In this document: positions 1 to 11,254 of the stretch, one piece after another
Layout: the number at the start of each line of letters is the position of its first letter
Position numbering within the stretch: the first letter of the stretch is position 1
From: Marsupella aquatica
Lineage: Eukaryota; Marchantiophyta
NCBI GenBank assembly: GCA_973895155.1
Contig: OZ316894.1
Coordinates: 22,196,001 to 22,260,000, forward strand
Direction: 5' to 3'
DNA: 64,000 nt
The notes under the pieces: model-generated
What the model saw: only the letters and a program-made list of their open reading frames with translations
Database searches by the model: none
What the model was told of the DNA's origin: nothing
Program-made: the position numbers and the translations under genes

Positions 1-1088
1 TAGGATAGAGGCCTATGGGCTAGAATGAAGCCTCTAGACTGTGACTCTAGGGCCACAATTACCATTGGGGGAGGAACACGAAAGGTAACAATTGGATACT
101 CACCATTTATTTATGAGCAAAGCTCTTGGCAAAGCTTAACCAGTTAGGCTAGTTTATTTAGTAGAACATGGAGGTGTATGCTTGATCCTTGCTCCCCTCC
201 ATGACATAAGACCACCTGGCTGGAAAACTTGGTGTGATGGGCCCCTGGAAACTTTTAGTTAAAAACTGAACCCCCTACTAAGACTTCCACATTAACTTTT
301 TTGTGATGTACATGCCTAACTGCGATGTCCATTGCACTTTATCCCAATTGCCAACAACAAAGTCTACCACAAGGTTCTAACTAGGGTACCAACCTGTTAT
401 GCATGAGTACAAAATGGATTATGTCTACATTTCATTGTAGGCTTTATGGCGTCCGCTGTTACTATACATTGAGTTTTTTTTAATATTTTCCTGTGGAGTT
501 CTTGCAGGTTTATAGGTCTTTTCGGGGGCCGGACACAGTGCATTTTGGATTACAAGTGGGAAGAGGCATTCATTCATAGACAGGAGGGGGGCAGGTGCAC
601 ATTTCAGATCATAGGTATATTCCCATTCATATAAGTTGCATCTAGTACTTGGGTCCTTGGAAGTTTGAATCATACGACTCTCCATACATTTTATCCCTTT
701 CCCACTGAGCACTGGTTCTACGTGCAATTTGACCCTAAGTTACCTTAATGCACCTTTCTTGACATTTCTTTAATCTCAGGTGGGATAGTGGTTCTGGTAA
801 TTAATATCTCTTCCGGGATCTTTCCTCCATGAGGCTGTCCTGCTTTTGTCTTGCCTTCTGTTTTTTGCTCTGGAAACTTTCAGTAGATGCTATTTTTGAG
901 AGTCAAATCAAGGTGGGCATAATCTTACTGAAGTGTGTCTTTCATTTTCATTTCACAGAAATAGAAAGGTTTTCATCTTGTGGTACTGAAGGTACCCCCA
1001 TTGGTAGCTTCAATGAAACCAGCAGTGATAGCTTTGGCGGTAGCTTCAGTACATAGCTTCAATGGTAAAGTGAGTGGATCACGTACTC
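1..1088. other. Intergenic DNA left of the copia element
   Basis: I see no supported gene here. The longest open frames (about 100 codons, 425-727 minus; 75 codons, 829-1056 plus) match no family I recognise and have no splice or start context. The stretch begins inside a copy of the TCTAGAG dispersed repeat (20-50). Confidence 0.6.
20..50 (+). repeat. Copy of dispersed TCTAGAG repeat
   Basis: The sequence carries the pattern TAGAATGAAG-CCTCTAGAC-TGTGACTCTAG. Related copies lie at 8545-8570, 23173-23200 (minus), 49221-49249 (minus), 49818-49850 and 51169-51200. The family identity is unknown. Confidence 0.6.
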
Positions 1089-1093
1089 TACCC

Positions 1094-1438
1094 TGTTGAG
1101 CATATACGACAATTGCAACGGCAAGCCCATGAACCATCCAACGCACAAGAGTCGACACAGAGAGATACGTGGTTCACCTCCACATGAAGCTACGTCCACG
1201 GGAACACACATGAGCTTTACTGCACTCTAGGCCGACCGGCCATACCAAGCATCCACAGCACAAGCTCTCTCTATCTCTCAATTAGCTCCGTAACAATGAG
1301 CCTGAGTTCCCCCTCTCCAAGCAAACACCGCTTGGTTATAGAGTGTGCACAGCATGACTAACCTAACCAAGTCTGCGACTAAGGTTAGCCTTAACTATAG
1401 TACATTCGTAACTCTAGACCTAAGAGTAAATCCTAATA
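1094..1438 (-). repeat. 3' LTR of copia element
   Basis: This 345-bp repeat matches 7443-7787 at all but about 11 positions. On the element strand it starts TATTAGG rather than TGTTAGG, so the terminal TG dinucleotide has mutated in this copy. It is flanked outside by TACCC. Confidence 0.95.
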
Positions 1439-1451
1439 ATCTCCCCCTTGA
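1439..1451 (-). other. Polypurine tract
   Basis: On the minus strand the bases directly before the 3' LTR read TCAAGGGGGAGAT. This is the usual plus-strand priming tract of plant copia elements. Confidence 0.85.
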
Positions 1452-1629
1452 CTCTGGTCTAGGGGAGGGTAAAGACTGCTACCAATATGACTGCTCAGCG
1501 GGAAGTTTTGGAAAGAAAAACCAAACCGGTTTTTCCCTCTTTATACGAGAGTAGACCAGAACTAAGTCGTAGCCTATACAAGGAATGAGCAAGAGCATAT
1601 CTCAGTATCTACACAAATGTTAAGTAACC

Positions 1630-3160
1630 CTACTTGTGAGGCAATTGCAAAACTTGCAACGCATCACGGTGTCTAGAAAAACTCTCCAAAGGAATCACTT
1701 TGGTAAAAGCGTCAGTCGGGTTGAGTTTACCGTCAATCTTGACTAGCTCAAACATATTATCAAACACAGCCTGCCTGATAAAATGGTACTTGACGTCGAT
1801 GTGCTTCACTCTGCTGTCCATCACCTGGTTCACAGCAAGGTGGAGTGCACTCTGACTATCATAATGGAGCTTCACATTCCCCTATGGCAATCCCATCTCA
1901 GTGATAAGTCTATCCAACCAATCGCTTCCTTTGCTGCTTCCGCTGCTGCAACATACTCCGCTTTTGTAGTAGACTGAGCAATACACTTCTGCAAAGTAGA
2001 CCTCCAACTTATGCATCCACCTCCAAGTGTGAACATATAACCTATTGTTGACCTCCTCCGATCTAGATCTTGTGCATAGTCAGCATCTACATAGCCCATC
2101 AATGATCTAGCATTATCAGCATGTGCATCAAACAATAGACCATGATCCACGGTACCCTTCAAATACCAAATAATCCACTTCACTGCTTCCCAGTGTACCT
2201 TCCCTAGATTTGACATGTACCTGCTCACCTTGCCCATAGCCATGGCAAGATCAGGTCTAGTGCAAGTCATCAAATACATGAGACTCCCCACTGCCTTGTC
2301 ATACAGAACCTTTGACATCAACCCCTTCTCTGAGTCATCTGTAGGACAGAAAGCTGATGACAACTTGAAGTGTGGAGCCAACGGGGTACTTATTGGCTTG
2401 CTATCCCCCATGTTGAACCTTGCAATTACCTTCCTTGCATAACTGCTCTGCGTCAACCATAGCTTACCAGCCTTCAAGTTCCTAGTGATCTCCATACCCA
2501 AAATTCTCTTAGTTGGCCCTAAGTCCTTCATCTTAAACTCTACACTAAGCAATGCCTTGAGCTTAACAATCTCAGACCTATCCTTGGCCGCAATAAGCAT
2601 GTCATCCACATAAAGTACTAAAACAATGAACCCAAAGACAACATTCTTCACCGGTTTAAGATACACACATGGGTCAAACACACTCCTGTGAAAGCCTTGT
2701 GCACGGATCCAATCATCAAACCGCTTATTCCACTATCTTGGTGACTGCTTCAACCCGTACAAGGATCTCAGCAATCTGCAAACCAAATCCTCTTGCCCTT
2801 TCTTCACAAAACCTAGCGGCTGTCTCATGAAGATCACCTCTTCCAAGGTGCCATAGAGGAAAGCTGTGACAACATCCATCTGATCTAGCAACAGACCAAA
2901 CACAACAACAAGCACACACAATAGCCGTATTGTTGAGTACTTAGCAACTGGTGAGAAGACCTCATTGTAATCCACACCTTTTTCCTGTGTGAATCCCTTG
3001 GCTACCAACCTAGCCTTATAGACCTTCGATCCACCTCCTGTGGACTGATCCTTCAGCTTGTATATCCACTTGCTGTCCACCACTTGCTGTCCCTCAGGCA
3101 GCTTGACAAGTTCCCAAGTTTTGTTGTCCTTCAGTGACTGCATTTTCGTTTGCATTGCTA
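1630..3160 (-). pseudogene. Copia reverse transcriptase and RNase H
   Basis: The RT begins near VDSKWIYKLK. It contains ARLVAKGFTQ, LDQMDVVTAFLYG and, after a TAG at 2733-2735, the polymerase motif LYVDDML. RNase H carries GYVDADYAQD, a QSTTKAEYVAA segment (A-E-Y) and, past the frameshift near 1920 and the TAG at 1882-1884, SALHLAVN and the VKHIDVKYHFIR motif. It ends at the TGA-free terminus before the 3' LTR. Confidence 0.9.
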
Positions 3161-3559
3161 CAGCCCACTCCTGCTTCTCCTTTGAAGCACTTGCTTCATG
3201 AAATGAAGAAGGTTCACCTTCTTCCAAAATCAATGCGTCACCCTCATCATTAGTAACAAAGTCCTCCTCTTGCAATTGAGATGAATCAACCCACCGTCGA
3301 TACCTTGGTGGAACGCGTACAGTGCGACCAGATGTTCTTCTAGCCAATGACTCCGGTTGATCTGCGTGTGCTGGTATAATTTGAAGCTCAGCAGCATCCA
3401 CTTGCTGCTCACCAGCATCAACAAACTCCTCTGGTTCCTCTGGCACAGGAACCAATTCCATAATTGGAGCAATTCCTTCTCTCCGATCATGCACCTCATA
3501 ACCAATCTCCCCCTCAATGAGATCCGGGATAGGAGATTTTCCTTTGTCAGTACGGGAGA

Positions 3560-4127
3560 CCTGAGTATTCTCCCCTTCCTTCAATAATCTGGATTCATTT
3601 AAGAAAATATCCCTACTGACAACGAGCTTACATGCAATAGGATCCCATAGCCTATAGGCTTTCACACCACTCTGGTACCCAAGAAAAATACATTTCTTGG
3701 AGGTAGGATCCAACTTGGTCCTATTATGCTTCGGTGTGAGAGCATATGCATCACTTCCAAAAACTACCAAGCCATGATAGTCTGCTTGCCGCCTATAGCG
3801 CATCTCAAACGGCGTTTTAAAATTGATAGCACTAGAAGGAGAAAGATTTACCAAATAAGCTACGGTATTGACAGCTTCTGCCCAAAATTCTTGTGATAAA
3901 CCTGATTGGCTCAACATACTCCGTGACCACTCCAATAGTGTCTGATTGAGCCTCTCAGTGACATCATTCTGCTACGGAGTATAAACTATGGTGAGATGGC
4001 AAGTTATCCCCTGTTCTGAACAGTACTCTTCAAATTCCACTGAAGTATACTCCCCGCCATTGTCTGACCTCAGACTCTTCACCCTTGTATCCAAACACTT
4101 GACCGTGTTTCCAGTCTGATTCTCCAC
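3560..4127 (-). pseudogene. Copia integrase catalytic core
   Basis: The second catalytic Asp lies in RSDNGGEY (around 4050) and the catalytic Glu in NDVTERLNQ (around 3955). Both are intact but are separated by a TAG at 3972-3974. The C-terminal part has the typical FGSDAYAL and IFLGYQSGVKAYRLWD motifs, so the DDE triad survives residue by residue although the frame is broken. Confidence 0.88.
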
Positions 4128-4920
4128 CTAGGCCTTCCACTTCTTAAAAATGGACAAGATATCAGACTTATGCATCATGAAATAAATCCACACAAATCTT
4201 GAGTAATCGTCAATAAATGATACATAGTAAAACTTTCCAGAGTGTGAGGGAGTCGGGGATGAACCCCACACGTCACTATGTATGTACTCAAGAACTGCTT
4301 TGGAACGATGGGTTCCAACACCGAAAGCACGACGATGCTGCTTTCCAAGAATGCAATGCTCACAAAACTCTAATTTACAAGATTGCAAATCATAAATGAG
4401 TCTATTCTTCCGTAAGATAGCCAAACCCTTCTCACTCATGTGGCCTAGCCGTGAATGCCACAGTTGAGTCATCTCCTCGTGAGACTTGGTTACATTGGCC
4501 TCTCTACATACAATATTTCCCTGTAACACATACAAATTCTTCTGTCTGCTCCCCTTCAAAATCATTGTCTCTCCCGACCTGACTTGAAGTTCACCATCAA
4601 TAACGCTCCATTAATGACCATTTGAATCCAACACACCGAGTGAAATCAGATTCTTACGCATGCCAGGTACATACCTGACTCCGAACACTGTGCGCACAGT
4701 GCCATCAAACATTTGAATCTTCACAGACCCAATTCCCTCAATTTGACAGGAGTGATCATTTCCCATCAAAACTGAACCGTTTGAAATAGAGTAAGAACTG
4801 AAAAACTCACGAATGTAACAAATATGAAAAGAGCAAGCACAATCATCTACTCTCCTAGATGACGTGCACAGGGCATACCCCTGGCTTCATAAAACATACT
4901 CATCATTGAGTAAATCAACT
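4128..4920 (-). pseudogene. Copia protease and integrase N-terminal zinc region
   Basis: The protease region keeps an Asp in the context DDCACSFH, where the family normally has D-S/T-G/A, so the active-site neighbour is a Cys. Downstream come the GAG-pre-integrase signature WHSRLGHMSEKG and a CEHC pair, which together make the HHCC zinc-binding module. The first catalytic Asp of integrase follows in HSDVWGSS. Stops at 4887-4889, 4611-4613 and 4128-4130 interrupt the frame. Confidence 0.85.
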
Positions 4921-4973
4921 TCTCCATCAGCCCTAGCCACATTTGCCGATGAAGTTTCCATTGCCTTTCCCTT

Positions 4974-5744
4974 ACAGTCTCGCTTGAAGTGTCCAACTTG
5001 GTTGCACTTCCAACATGTCACCTACCTCCTCTGAGGGGATTTACCCCTGGACTTAGATCTGGATTTAGATCTAAACTGGGTTCTACGGTCCCTAGTTGGT
5101 CGCTGCATACTCCTCCCACGGTTAACATTGAGGGCAACACCAGATGATGAAGGCTGTGACGTGATGTGCATCTTGTGCTGAAGATCATCACTAAGTAGAG
5201 AACTTACCACGTCATTGTATGAAATGGTATCCCTATCACGATGCAACAACACTTGTGATAGGGACTGGTAAGATGGAGGCAATGAACTGAGAAGCTGTAG
5301 AGCCTTTGTCTCATCATTCAAAGTCTCCCCAAGGTTTTCTAAGTCAACAATTATGTCGTTGAAAGCATCCACATGGTCTTGCAACTTTGTACCGGATTCC
5401 TTCATCCTGAAACTCATCAGTTTGTAGGAAGTGTAGAGCGGGTTTGACAACTCCTCGCGGTGATATTTGCTCTGCAATTCCGCAAACAAGGACATGCAAT
5501 CCTTATGTGCACCCAACTGCTTGATGATGGGAGACATGAGATAGAGTGTAACACACCACACTCCCTGCTCTTGCATGCGGTTCCATTGTTTCTCATCACC
5601 ATCGTCTTCACGAGGGCTCAGCAGTTGGCCCATCCCTGACGCATAGAGCACTCCCTTCACCTGCTTCTCCCATAGCAAGTAGTCAGAGTGCCCATCATAC
5701 TTTGTCACTTCATACTTGGGTCCCCCAAGCTTGAAAGTCCCCAT
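4974..5744 (-). pseudogene. Copia gag with zinc knuckle
   Basis: The frame from the ATG at 5742-5744 begins MGTFKLGG and contains the UBN2-type gag signature LWEKQVKGVLYASGM, followed by a basic serine-arginine stretch. A TAG at 5022-5024 separates it from an intact CCHC knuckle (C-x2-C-x4-H-x4-C) at 4974-5015. Upstream, an ATG at 5922 opens 50 acidic codons in a different frame. This is either an unrelated upstream ORF or the original N-terminus displaced by an indel near 5790. Confidence 0.85.
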
Positions 5745-5922
5745 CTTCTTCTTTGGCACTACCGTGAGCTCCGGTAGTAGCTTCCTCCACCACACGCCGC
5801 ACCGGTGATGGTATCGGTGTCACGTGCTCTTCCTCTTGCTCCTCTCTCTGCCCCTCAAACCGCCGCGGTGATCCTTGGGCTTCAAGTTCCACGTCTTCAA
5901 AAAATTCCTCCAAATCACTCAT

Positions 5923-7428
5923 ATGAGAAAATCACAAAAAATGTCGTTTTCACAACTTCTCAAAAAACTTGAAACTCAACACCGCCACGTAGCCCACAAA
6001 GCTAGGAGTCCAATACTGAAAACCGAAATCAAAATCAAAATTTGACGGAAAAGTTATTCAAATTTTGGTCGAGGTGGGTAAAACCTTGGGAAACTCCCCC
6101 GTTTTGACCACCTCAGGGAATAACCAAAATATCAAGTACAACCCGTCATCGGAATTGCGATGTGATTGGTGCGCCGCATTGCCAACTTCAATGGCTACAA
6201 CCTCGTAAAAAAAGAACCAAAAAAGTTACCGTTTGGCGGACGGAATCTTTGTCGGATGGCCGAAAAACAACTCTCTGTTTTTTGGGAATATTCCGGCACA
6301 GTCCAACAAGTCTCACATGGGGCCGTTCCCCCTGTCTAAGCGGTTAAAATGGAGGGTCACAAGGCCCGGGATGTGGCACAACCAATGAGGAGGAGGAGAG
6401 AAAAAACAATTTAAGAAAAATGCACTTTAAAGGGGTCTTAAAGCCCCTGGAAAAGGCGCACGTATTTGCGGCCACGCGTGCATATTCGTGACCAGAATCG
6501 CGTATAAAGTGCAAAAAATGTGAAAAACGAGTTTAAAGGGGTCAAAACACGCGTATTTTTGTGTATTCGGGCCATACTAGGGTGTTTTGGGCCGTATTTC
6601 ACCAGAAAAAGCACATTTTCACGCTTAAAGGGGTGTGGGAGGCCAGGGCGCGCGCCGGGGCATATGGCAAAGTAGGTTTGTCGGGATTTGAAGGTATACA
6701 GGCCATATGGGGGCAAAAAAATGCCCTAAACTAACCTTAAAATGTGCCAAAAAATGACACAAAGGCCGTGTTACAAACCTCAACTGCCTCCACTTCGGTT
6801 TCCAATGAGAAAAGTGATGATCGCCGACATGAAAATGTTGTTGAATTGCACCGGCACGTCTGCAACTCCACTAGAAAGAAAAAACCTCTGTCGTGTCTTA
6901 CTCTTTCCGCGTCAAGGGCCAATCCCGGACTCAAAACGATCGCCTCACCACGATCTCTCCATTGAGCCTCAGCACTTCGCGTTTCTTCCTCCGAGTCAAG
7001 CGTCACAATGAGTAATCCGGTTCAGGGAAAAACAAGCACCATAGCTTGTCAACTTTCACTCGTCACGACGCACTCGCTCCACAAATGCCAGCACACTAGG
7101 TACCAAAATGACCAGCTCGCTTCAACCTTCAACTTGAGCTATAACATGCGATGCCTCCCGCACCGCACAGCTCACACCGTTGAAAAAACAATCTCTGGTC
7201 TCTCCCCCGAAATCCCGTCGAACACAAATAAACCTTGAATGATGCAAACTTCAATTCCTCCGCACCACGGATACCGATTAGCGAGTTCTAACCACCGTTA
7301 GAAAGCCCTCTCACTAACCTATTTGCTCAGCCACACACATTCGAGTTTCATGCGATGAAACCCCGAATTCAACACCAACAATGAACGCTGGAAAACCGTC
7401 ATGAAAAACCTCATCACCTCCCAGGCAT
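5923..7428 (-). other. Long 5' leader of the copia element
   Basis: About 1.5 kb separates the primer-binding site from gag, which is long for a copia element. No recognisable protein is encoded on either strand. The motif TTAAAGGGG recurs near 6426, 6532 and 6626. The segment may include packaging or regulatory signals or a captured fragment; I cannot tell which. Confidence 0.6.
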
Positions 7429-7440
7429 GCTCTGATACCA
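7429..7440 (-). other. Primer-binding site (initiator Met tRNA)
   Basis: On the minus strand the bases read TGGTATCAGAGC, two bases inside the 5' LTR. This is the standard copia PBS complementary to the 3' end of initiator methionine tRNA. Confidence 0.95.
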
Positions 7441-7442
7441 AT

Positions 7443-7787
7443 TGTTGAGCATATACGACAATCGCAACGGCAAGCCCATGAACCATCCAACGCACAAGAG
7501 TCGGCACAGAGAGATACGTGGTTCACCTCCACATGAGGCTACGTCCACGGGAACACACATGAGCTTTATTGCACTCTAGGCCGACCGGCCATACCAAGCA
7601 TCCACAGCGCAAGCTCTCTCTATCTCTCAACTAGCTCCGTAACAATGAGCCTGAGTTCCCCCTCTCCAAGCAAACACCGCTTGGTTATAGAGTGTGCACA
7701 ACATGACTAACCTAACCAAGTCTGCGACTAAGGTTAGCCTTAACTATGGTACATTTGTAACTCTAGACCTAAGAATAAATCCTAACA
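7443..7787 (-). repeat. 5' LTR of copia element
   Basis: This is a 345-bp repeat with the canonical TG...CA termini on the element strand. It pairs with 1094-1438. All of the roughly 11 differences that I count are transitions. Confidence 0.95.
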
Positions 7788-8544
7788 TACCCCATATAAC
7801 TGTATCAGTTGTTGAATGAAGATATCCATTTCAAGTATCTCGAGTGTTTGTGTAATTATTGTGGTCAAATGACTACTTGTGTTGTGATGAAGATGATGGT
7901 GTCATTCATGGTTACCTTTTCCTTAAGGACCCACTTTAAGCAGGGACAATACCCAAAAGTAGTTCACCGGGGTAGAGCATTCTGGAAGTTTTCTCCATAC
8001 TGACACAATTTTGGGTTTGGCTTTGAGATTTTTTGTTGAACATGAATATAAAAATTGCATCACCTTGGTACTAGTTTCTTTGACTTAATAAATTTGCATT
8101 AATTTTGTTACATCTTCCCCCTTGACCCCCTTGAACATAATGAAGGATTGTATCCCAGGGACAGTGAATGTTCAACATGGTTTCATATTTGGATTTACAA
8201 TCTTATGCATTATGTCTTCACTGTAAGAATTGACTCCTATTCTTCATCTCATTCTTGCACACCAACTTGCACACCCAACAACACAACCACAGCAACAACA
8301 TGGTAGAAACTACCACATGGTAAAAAAATTGCATTGCCAAAACAAGGCTACATGTCTGAACAACTATAACATGTCTCAACATTCAACTTCCATGCATGTC
8401 TCACCTAGAATTGTTTGCATGCGTTTTTGCATCCTCACCTTGCTTGCATTTCTTTGCCTTGTGCACCCCAACATCTTATGTGCACCTTACAGGCATTGGG
8501 CTAGTACTTCATAAAACACATAAGAAAGGTAGGATAAGGACCCA

Positions 8545-8570
8545 TGTCTAGAGTGAACCCTCTAAACTTA
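8545..8570 (+). repeat. Copy of dispersed TCTAGAG repeat
   Basis: The sequence reads GTCTAGAGTGAACCCTCTAA, closely matching the family core seen best at 51169-51200. Confidence 0.6.
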
Positions 8571-9022
8571 GGTGCGGTTTGGGATGAACAAATGAGCATG
8601 ACAATATTCAACATCTATTTATGAGCAAAGCTTGTAAATGGTAAATAATAAAATTGAGCACTCAGACTAGTCATTATACATAGAAAAGACCAAAAAACAG
8701 GGCAGTTTTCTCTTTTCTTTGGTCTTCAAGATGTGAATAGGGCCATCCATTGTCCATTTGAGACATATAGCTCCAACTCACTTTACAAAATTATCTAAAA
8801 ATATGTTTTTAGACAATTGCTCACTCTTACCATGATAAACCAAACCATTTTCTTTAAGTCAATGATTTTAGACGGTGATTGGTATTTTAAAAAACCCAAT
8901 CATGAAACAAAATCCTGGATGAACCGAGACATTGTCCCTAGCCATCCCCATGGAATGCGTAAAGCAATTGTTGCTTTTACACCAAAACAAAAAAAGAACC
9001 AGTCGTGCATCCTAGTTGACTA

Positions 9023-9242
9023 GTTTGACTACCTTGGGGAGAATGTAATCAAGACTTCATGGTGATCCTGACTAATGACATGATATTTTTCAAGTTAAAG
9101 GTTGTCAAGTTATCAAGTTATTGAAGAAACCGGTTTGACTACCTTGGGAAAAAAGTAGTCAAGACTACACAGTGATCCAGAGTAAAGACATGATGTCCTT
9201 CAAGTTTAAGGTCGTCAAATTATTGAGTAAATCAGTTCCATA
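9023..9242. repeat. 110-bp tandem pair
   Basis: Two imperfect copies begin at 9023 and 9133. Each has GTTTGACTACCTTGGG, a TCAAGACT block, a GACATGAT block and a TCAAGTT block in the same order. Confidence 0.7.
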
Positions 9243-9442
9243 ATGTAATTTGAAACCAATTGTAAATAGTAAAGAGATTGTTTACAGGTCACATGTCATA
9301 AAAAATGTAAACAATATTATCTAAAATAAGTAAAATATTCAGAGCAAATAGCAAATCCATCCAAGTTTTTGCCAGTTTCATTTGGACTTCATAAACAAAA
9401 TCAATGATTATTTAAAAAAAATCTATCTAAGTGCCTATTTTT

Positions 9443-9659
9443 ACCGCGCGTTAAATCTACACTGCGTTAATGCTCCCCAATTTTCCTGGGCCCCCGTACA
9501 CTGCCCGTCCCGATCCCCGATGCTGCTGCCCGTTCCGGCCCGAGTGTGGCAAAACATAAACCAATACTCTACCATTTTGTCAGGCGCTCTGGCCCGATCA
9601 GTTTTGCGCCATCGACTTTCGGTTTATGTTTTGGCACCCTTCACTTTTTGTAGCCTGAT
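9443..9659 (+). repeat. Left terminal inverted repeat of foldback element
   Basis: This repeat pairs with 10470-10684. It contains the motif CAAAACATAAACC twice in opposite orientations (around 9550-9562 and 9621-9633), so the TIR has its own internal dyad. Confidence 0.9.
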
Positions 9660-9730
9660 CCACTCGATTGACCTTGTGCATGTCAGGACCTTGTGCATGC
9701 CAGGACCTTGTGCCTTCAACTTTTTGGAAA

Positions 9731-10469
9731 GAAGTGTTGCCAAAACATAAACCGTCCACAACTCCATAGAGAATTTAAGTATATGGCACAACATAAACCA
9801 AGACTCTATCAACTATGAGTCTGAACCAAAGTGCTAGGCTCCACTTAACACTTAGACTCTATTCAAAAATAGGCATGACTCCATTGGAAAGAAGTGTTAC
9901 CAGAACATAAACCATAACTCCATAGAGAATAAGTATATGGCACAACGTAAACCAAGACTCTATCAACTATGAGTCTGAACCAAAGTGCTAGGCTCCCCTT
10001 AACACTTAGACTCTATTCAAAAATAGGCATGACTCCATTGGAAAGAAGTGTTACCAGAACATAAACCATAACTCCATAGAGAATAAGTATATGGCACAAC
10101 GTAAACCAAGACTCTATCAACCATGAGTATGAACCAAAGAGTTAGGCTCCCCTTAACACTTAGACTCTATTACGAAATAGGCATGGCTCCATTGGAAAGT
10201 AGTGTTGCGAGAACATAAACCATAACTCCATAGAGAATAAGTATGTGGCACAACGTAAACGAAGACTCTGTCAACCATGAGTCTCAACCAAAGTGTTAGG
10301 CTCCCCTTAACACTTAGACTCTATTACGAAATAGGCATGACTCCATTGGAAAAAAGTGTTGCCAGAACATAAACCATAACTCCATTGAGAAGAAGCATTT
10401 GGCAAAACGTCAACCAAGGCTCTATCAATCATGCCTCTTAACCAAAACACTAGGCTCTTAAAACATAAC
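9731..10469. repeat. 154-bp tandem array inside foldback element
   Basis: Units begin near 9731, 9891, 10045, 10199 and 10353, spaced 160, 154, 154 and 154 bp. Each unit carries two versions of the terminal motif: one near GAACATAAACCATAACTCCAT and one near CACAACGTAAACCAAGACTC. The array therefore appears to be built from sequence also found in the TIRs. Confidence 0.88.
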
Positions 10470-10684
10470 ATCAGGCAACAAAAAGTGAAGGGTGCAAAAC
10501 ATAAACCCAAAGTCGATAGCGCAAAATTGATCGGGCCGGAGCGCATGACAAAATGGTAGAGTATTGGTTTATGTTTTGCCACACTCGGGCCGGAACGGGC
10601 AGCAGCATCGGGGACTGGGATGGGCAGTGTAGGGGGCCCAGAAAAATAGGGGAGCATTAACGCAGTGTAGATTTAACGCGCGGT
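10470..10684 (-). repeat. Right terminal inverted repeat of foldback element
   Basis: This is the inverted partner of 9443-9659, ending ...TTTAACGCGCGGT next to the target duplication. Confidence 0.9.
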
Positions 10685-10977
10685 CCTATTTTTGATGTTG
10701 AGTCAGCGGGGCGCAAAAGTAAGCGTGAGAACCAACCTTTTATTAATTAACCTTTGAGAGTACAGAAAGTACTGTACTTTAATCTGGCAGTTGAGATCCC
10801 CATTTTTTTGCACGAATCTCTGATTAGAGTATGTAATAATTATGTAAAGAGACTCCAAAAGTTCTAAGTTCTAAGCGGCTCTTTGTCTGCCCATATTGGA
10901 CCACATAATTATGATGCTGGAGCAGGCAATCATTGGTTGCGAGTTATGCTTTTTGGCTCAGAGAGTTAGTCAGTTAG

Positions 10978-11141
10978 GGCTGCCTTTTCACAATTCTATG
11001 GCACGGAAGTTGTTCCCCACCAATATAATTATAGCACCCCACGATGCCTTTTGGCTACGGGCTGCCTTTTTACAATTCTAGGGCAGGGAAGTTCCCCCCG
11101 TGCAATATAAATATAGCACCCCACAAACTTTTGGCCGCCTT
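10978..11141. repeat. 82-bp tandem pair
   Basis: Two imperfect copies start near 10978 and 11060. Both contain GGCTGCCTTTT, ACAATTCTA, GGAAGTT and ATATAGCACCCCAC (or the close variant ATTATAGCACCCCAC). Confidence 0.75.
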
Positions 11142-11254
11142 TTGTGGTGTACTAGATCGTTCGCATAGATACTCAACCGTTTTGAATATATTGAAGATAT
11201 TGGCTTTAGGCCATCCACTGTACCAGCTGTTCATGACCTTCAATTCCTTTTTGG

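Larger units (their letters stand above)
1630..5922 (-). pseudogene. Copia gag-pol polyprotein, degenerate
   Basis: The polyprotein is recognisable from a gag start near 5744 (or an upstream ATG at 5922 in another frame) to a stop at 1630. In-frame stops lie at 5022-5024 (TAG), 4887-4889 (TGA), 4611-4613 (TAA), 4128-4130 (TAG), 3972-3974 (TAG), 2733-2735 (TAG) and 1882-1884 (TAG). A single-base deletion near 1920 shifts the frame inside RNase H. Every stop can be explained by one C-to-T change on the coding strand, and the five TAG codons sit where CAG (glutamine) fits the family. The domain order and catalytic motifs are otherwise well kept. Confidence 0.93.
1094..7787 (-). mobile_element. 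Ty1/copia LTR retrotransposon, full length, inactivated
   Basis: The element is 6694 bp and reads on the minus strand. It has two 345-bp LTRs, a perfect 5-bp target duplication (TACCC at 1089-1093 and 7788-7792), a primer-binding site complementary to initiator-Met tRNA just inside the 5' LTR, and a purine tract before the 3' LTR. The internal region encodes gag, protease, integrase, reverse transcriptase and RNase H in the copia order (integrase before RT). The frame is broken by seven in-frame stops and at least one frameshift, so the copy is not autonomous. The LTRs differ at about 11 sites, roughly 3 percent, which suggests an insertion that is old but not ancient. Confidence 0.97.
7793..9433. 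other. Intergenic DNA with short repeats
   Basis: No gene is supported. A TCTAGAG-family copy lies at 8545-8570. A 110-bp imperfect tandem pair begins with GTTTGACTACCTTGG at 9023 and 9133. Confidence 0.6.
9443..10684. mobile_element. Mutator-like foldback transposon, non-autonomous
   Basis: The element is 1242 bp. It is flanked by a perfect 9-bp duplication CCTATTTTT (9434-9442 and 10685-10693) and bounded by inverted repeats of about 215 bp that are over 90 percent identical and start ACCGCGCGTTAAATC. Long TIRs with a 9-bp target duplication are the hallmark of Mutator-like elements. It has no transposase ORF, so it would depend on one elsewhere. The interior is an array of about five 154-bp units. 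Confidence 0.9.

Noticed and set aside
1630-5922. Repeated TAG codons at glutamine positions as a sign of a variant genetic code (TAG read as Gln, as in some green algae)
   Set aside because: TAA and TGA also interrupt the same frame, a frameshift is present, and the RAD21, ELP3 and SR genes use no in-frame TAG and end at ordinary stops. Decay by C-to-T change explains it.
9731-10469. Regularly spaced repeats as a CRISPR array
   Set aside because: The units are 154 bp with no unique spacers, lie between long inverted repeats with a 9-bp target duplication, and the genome is a plant.
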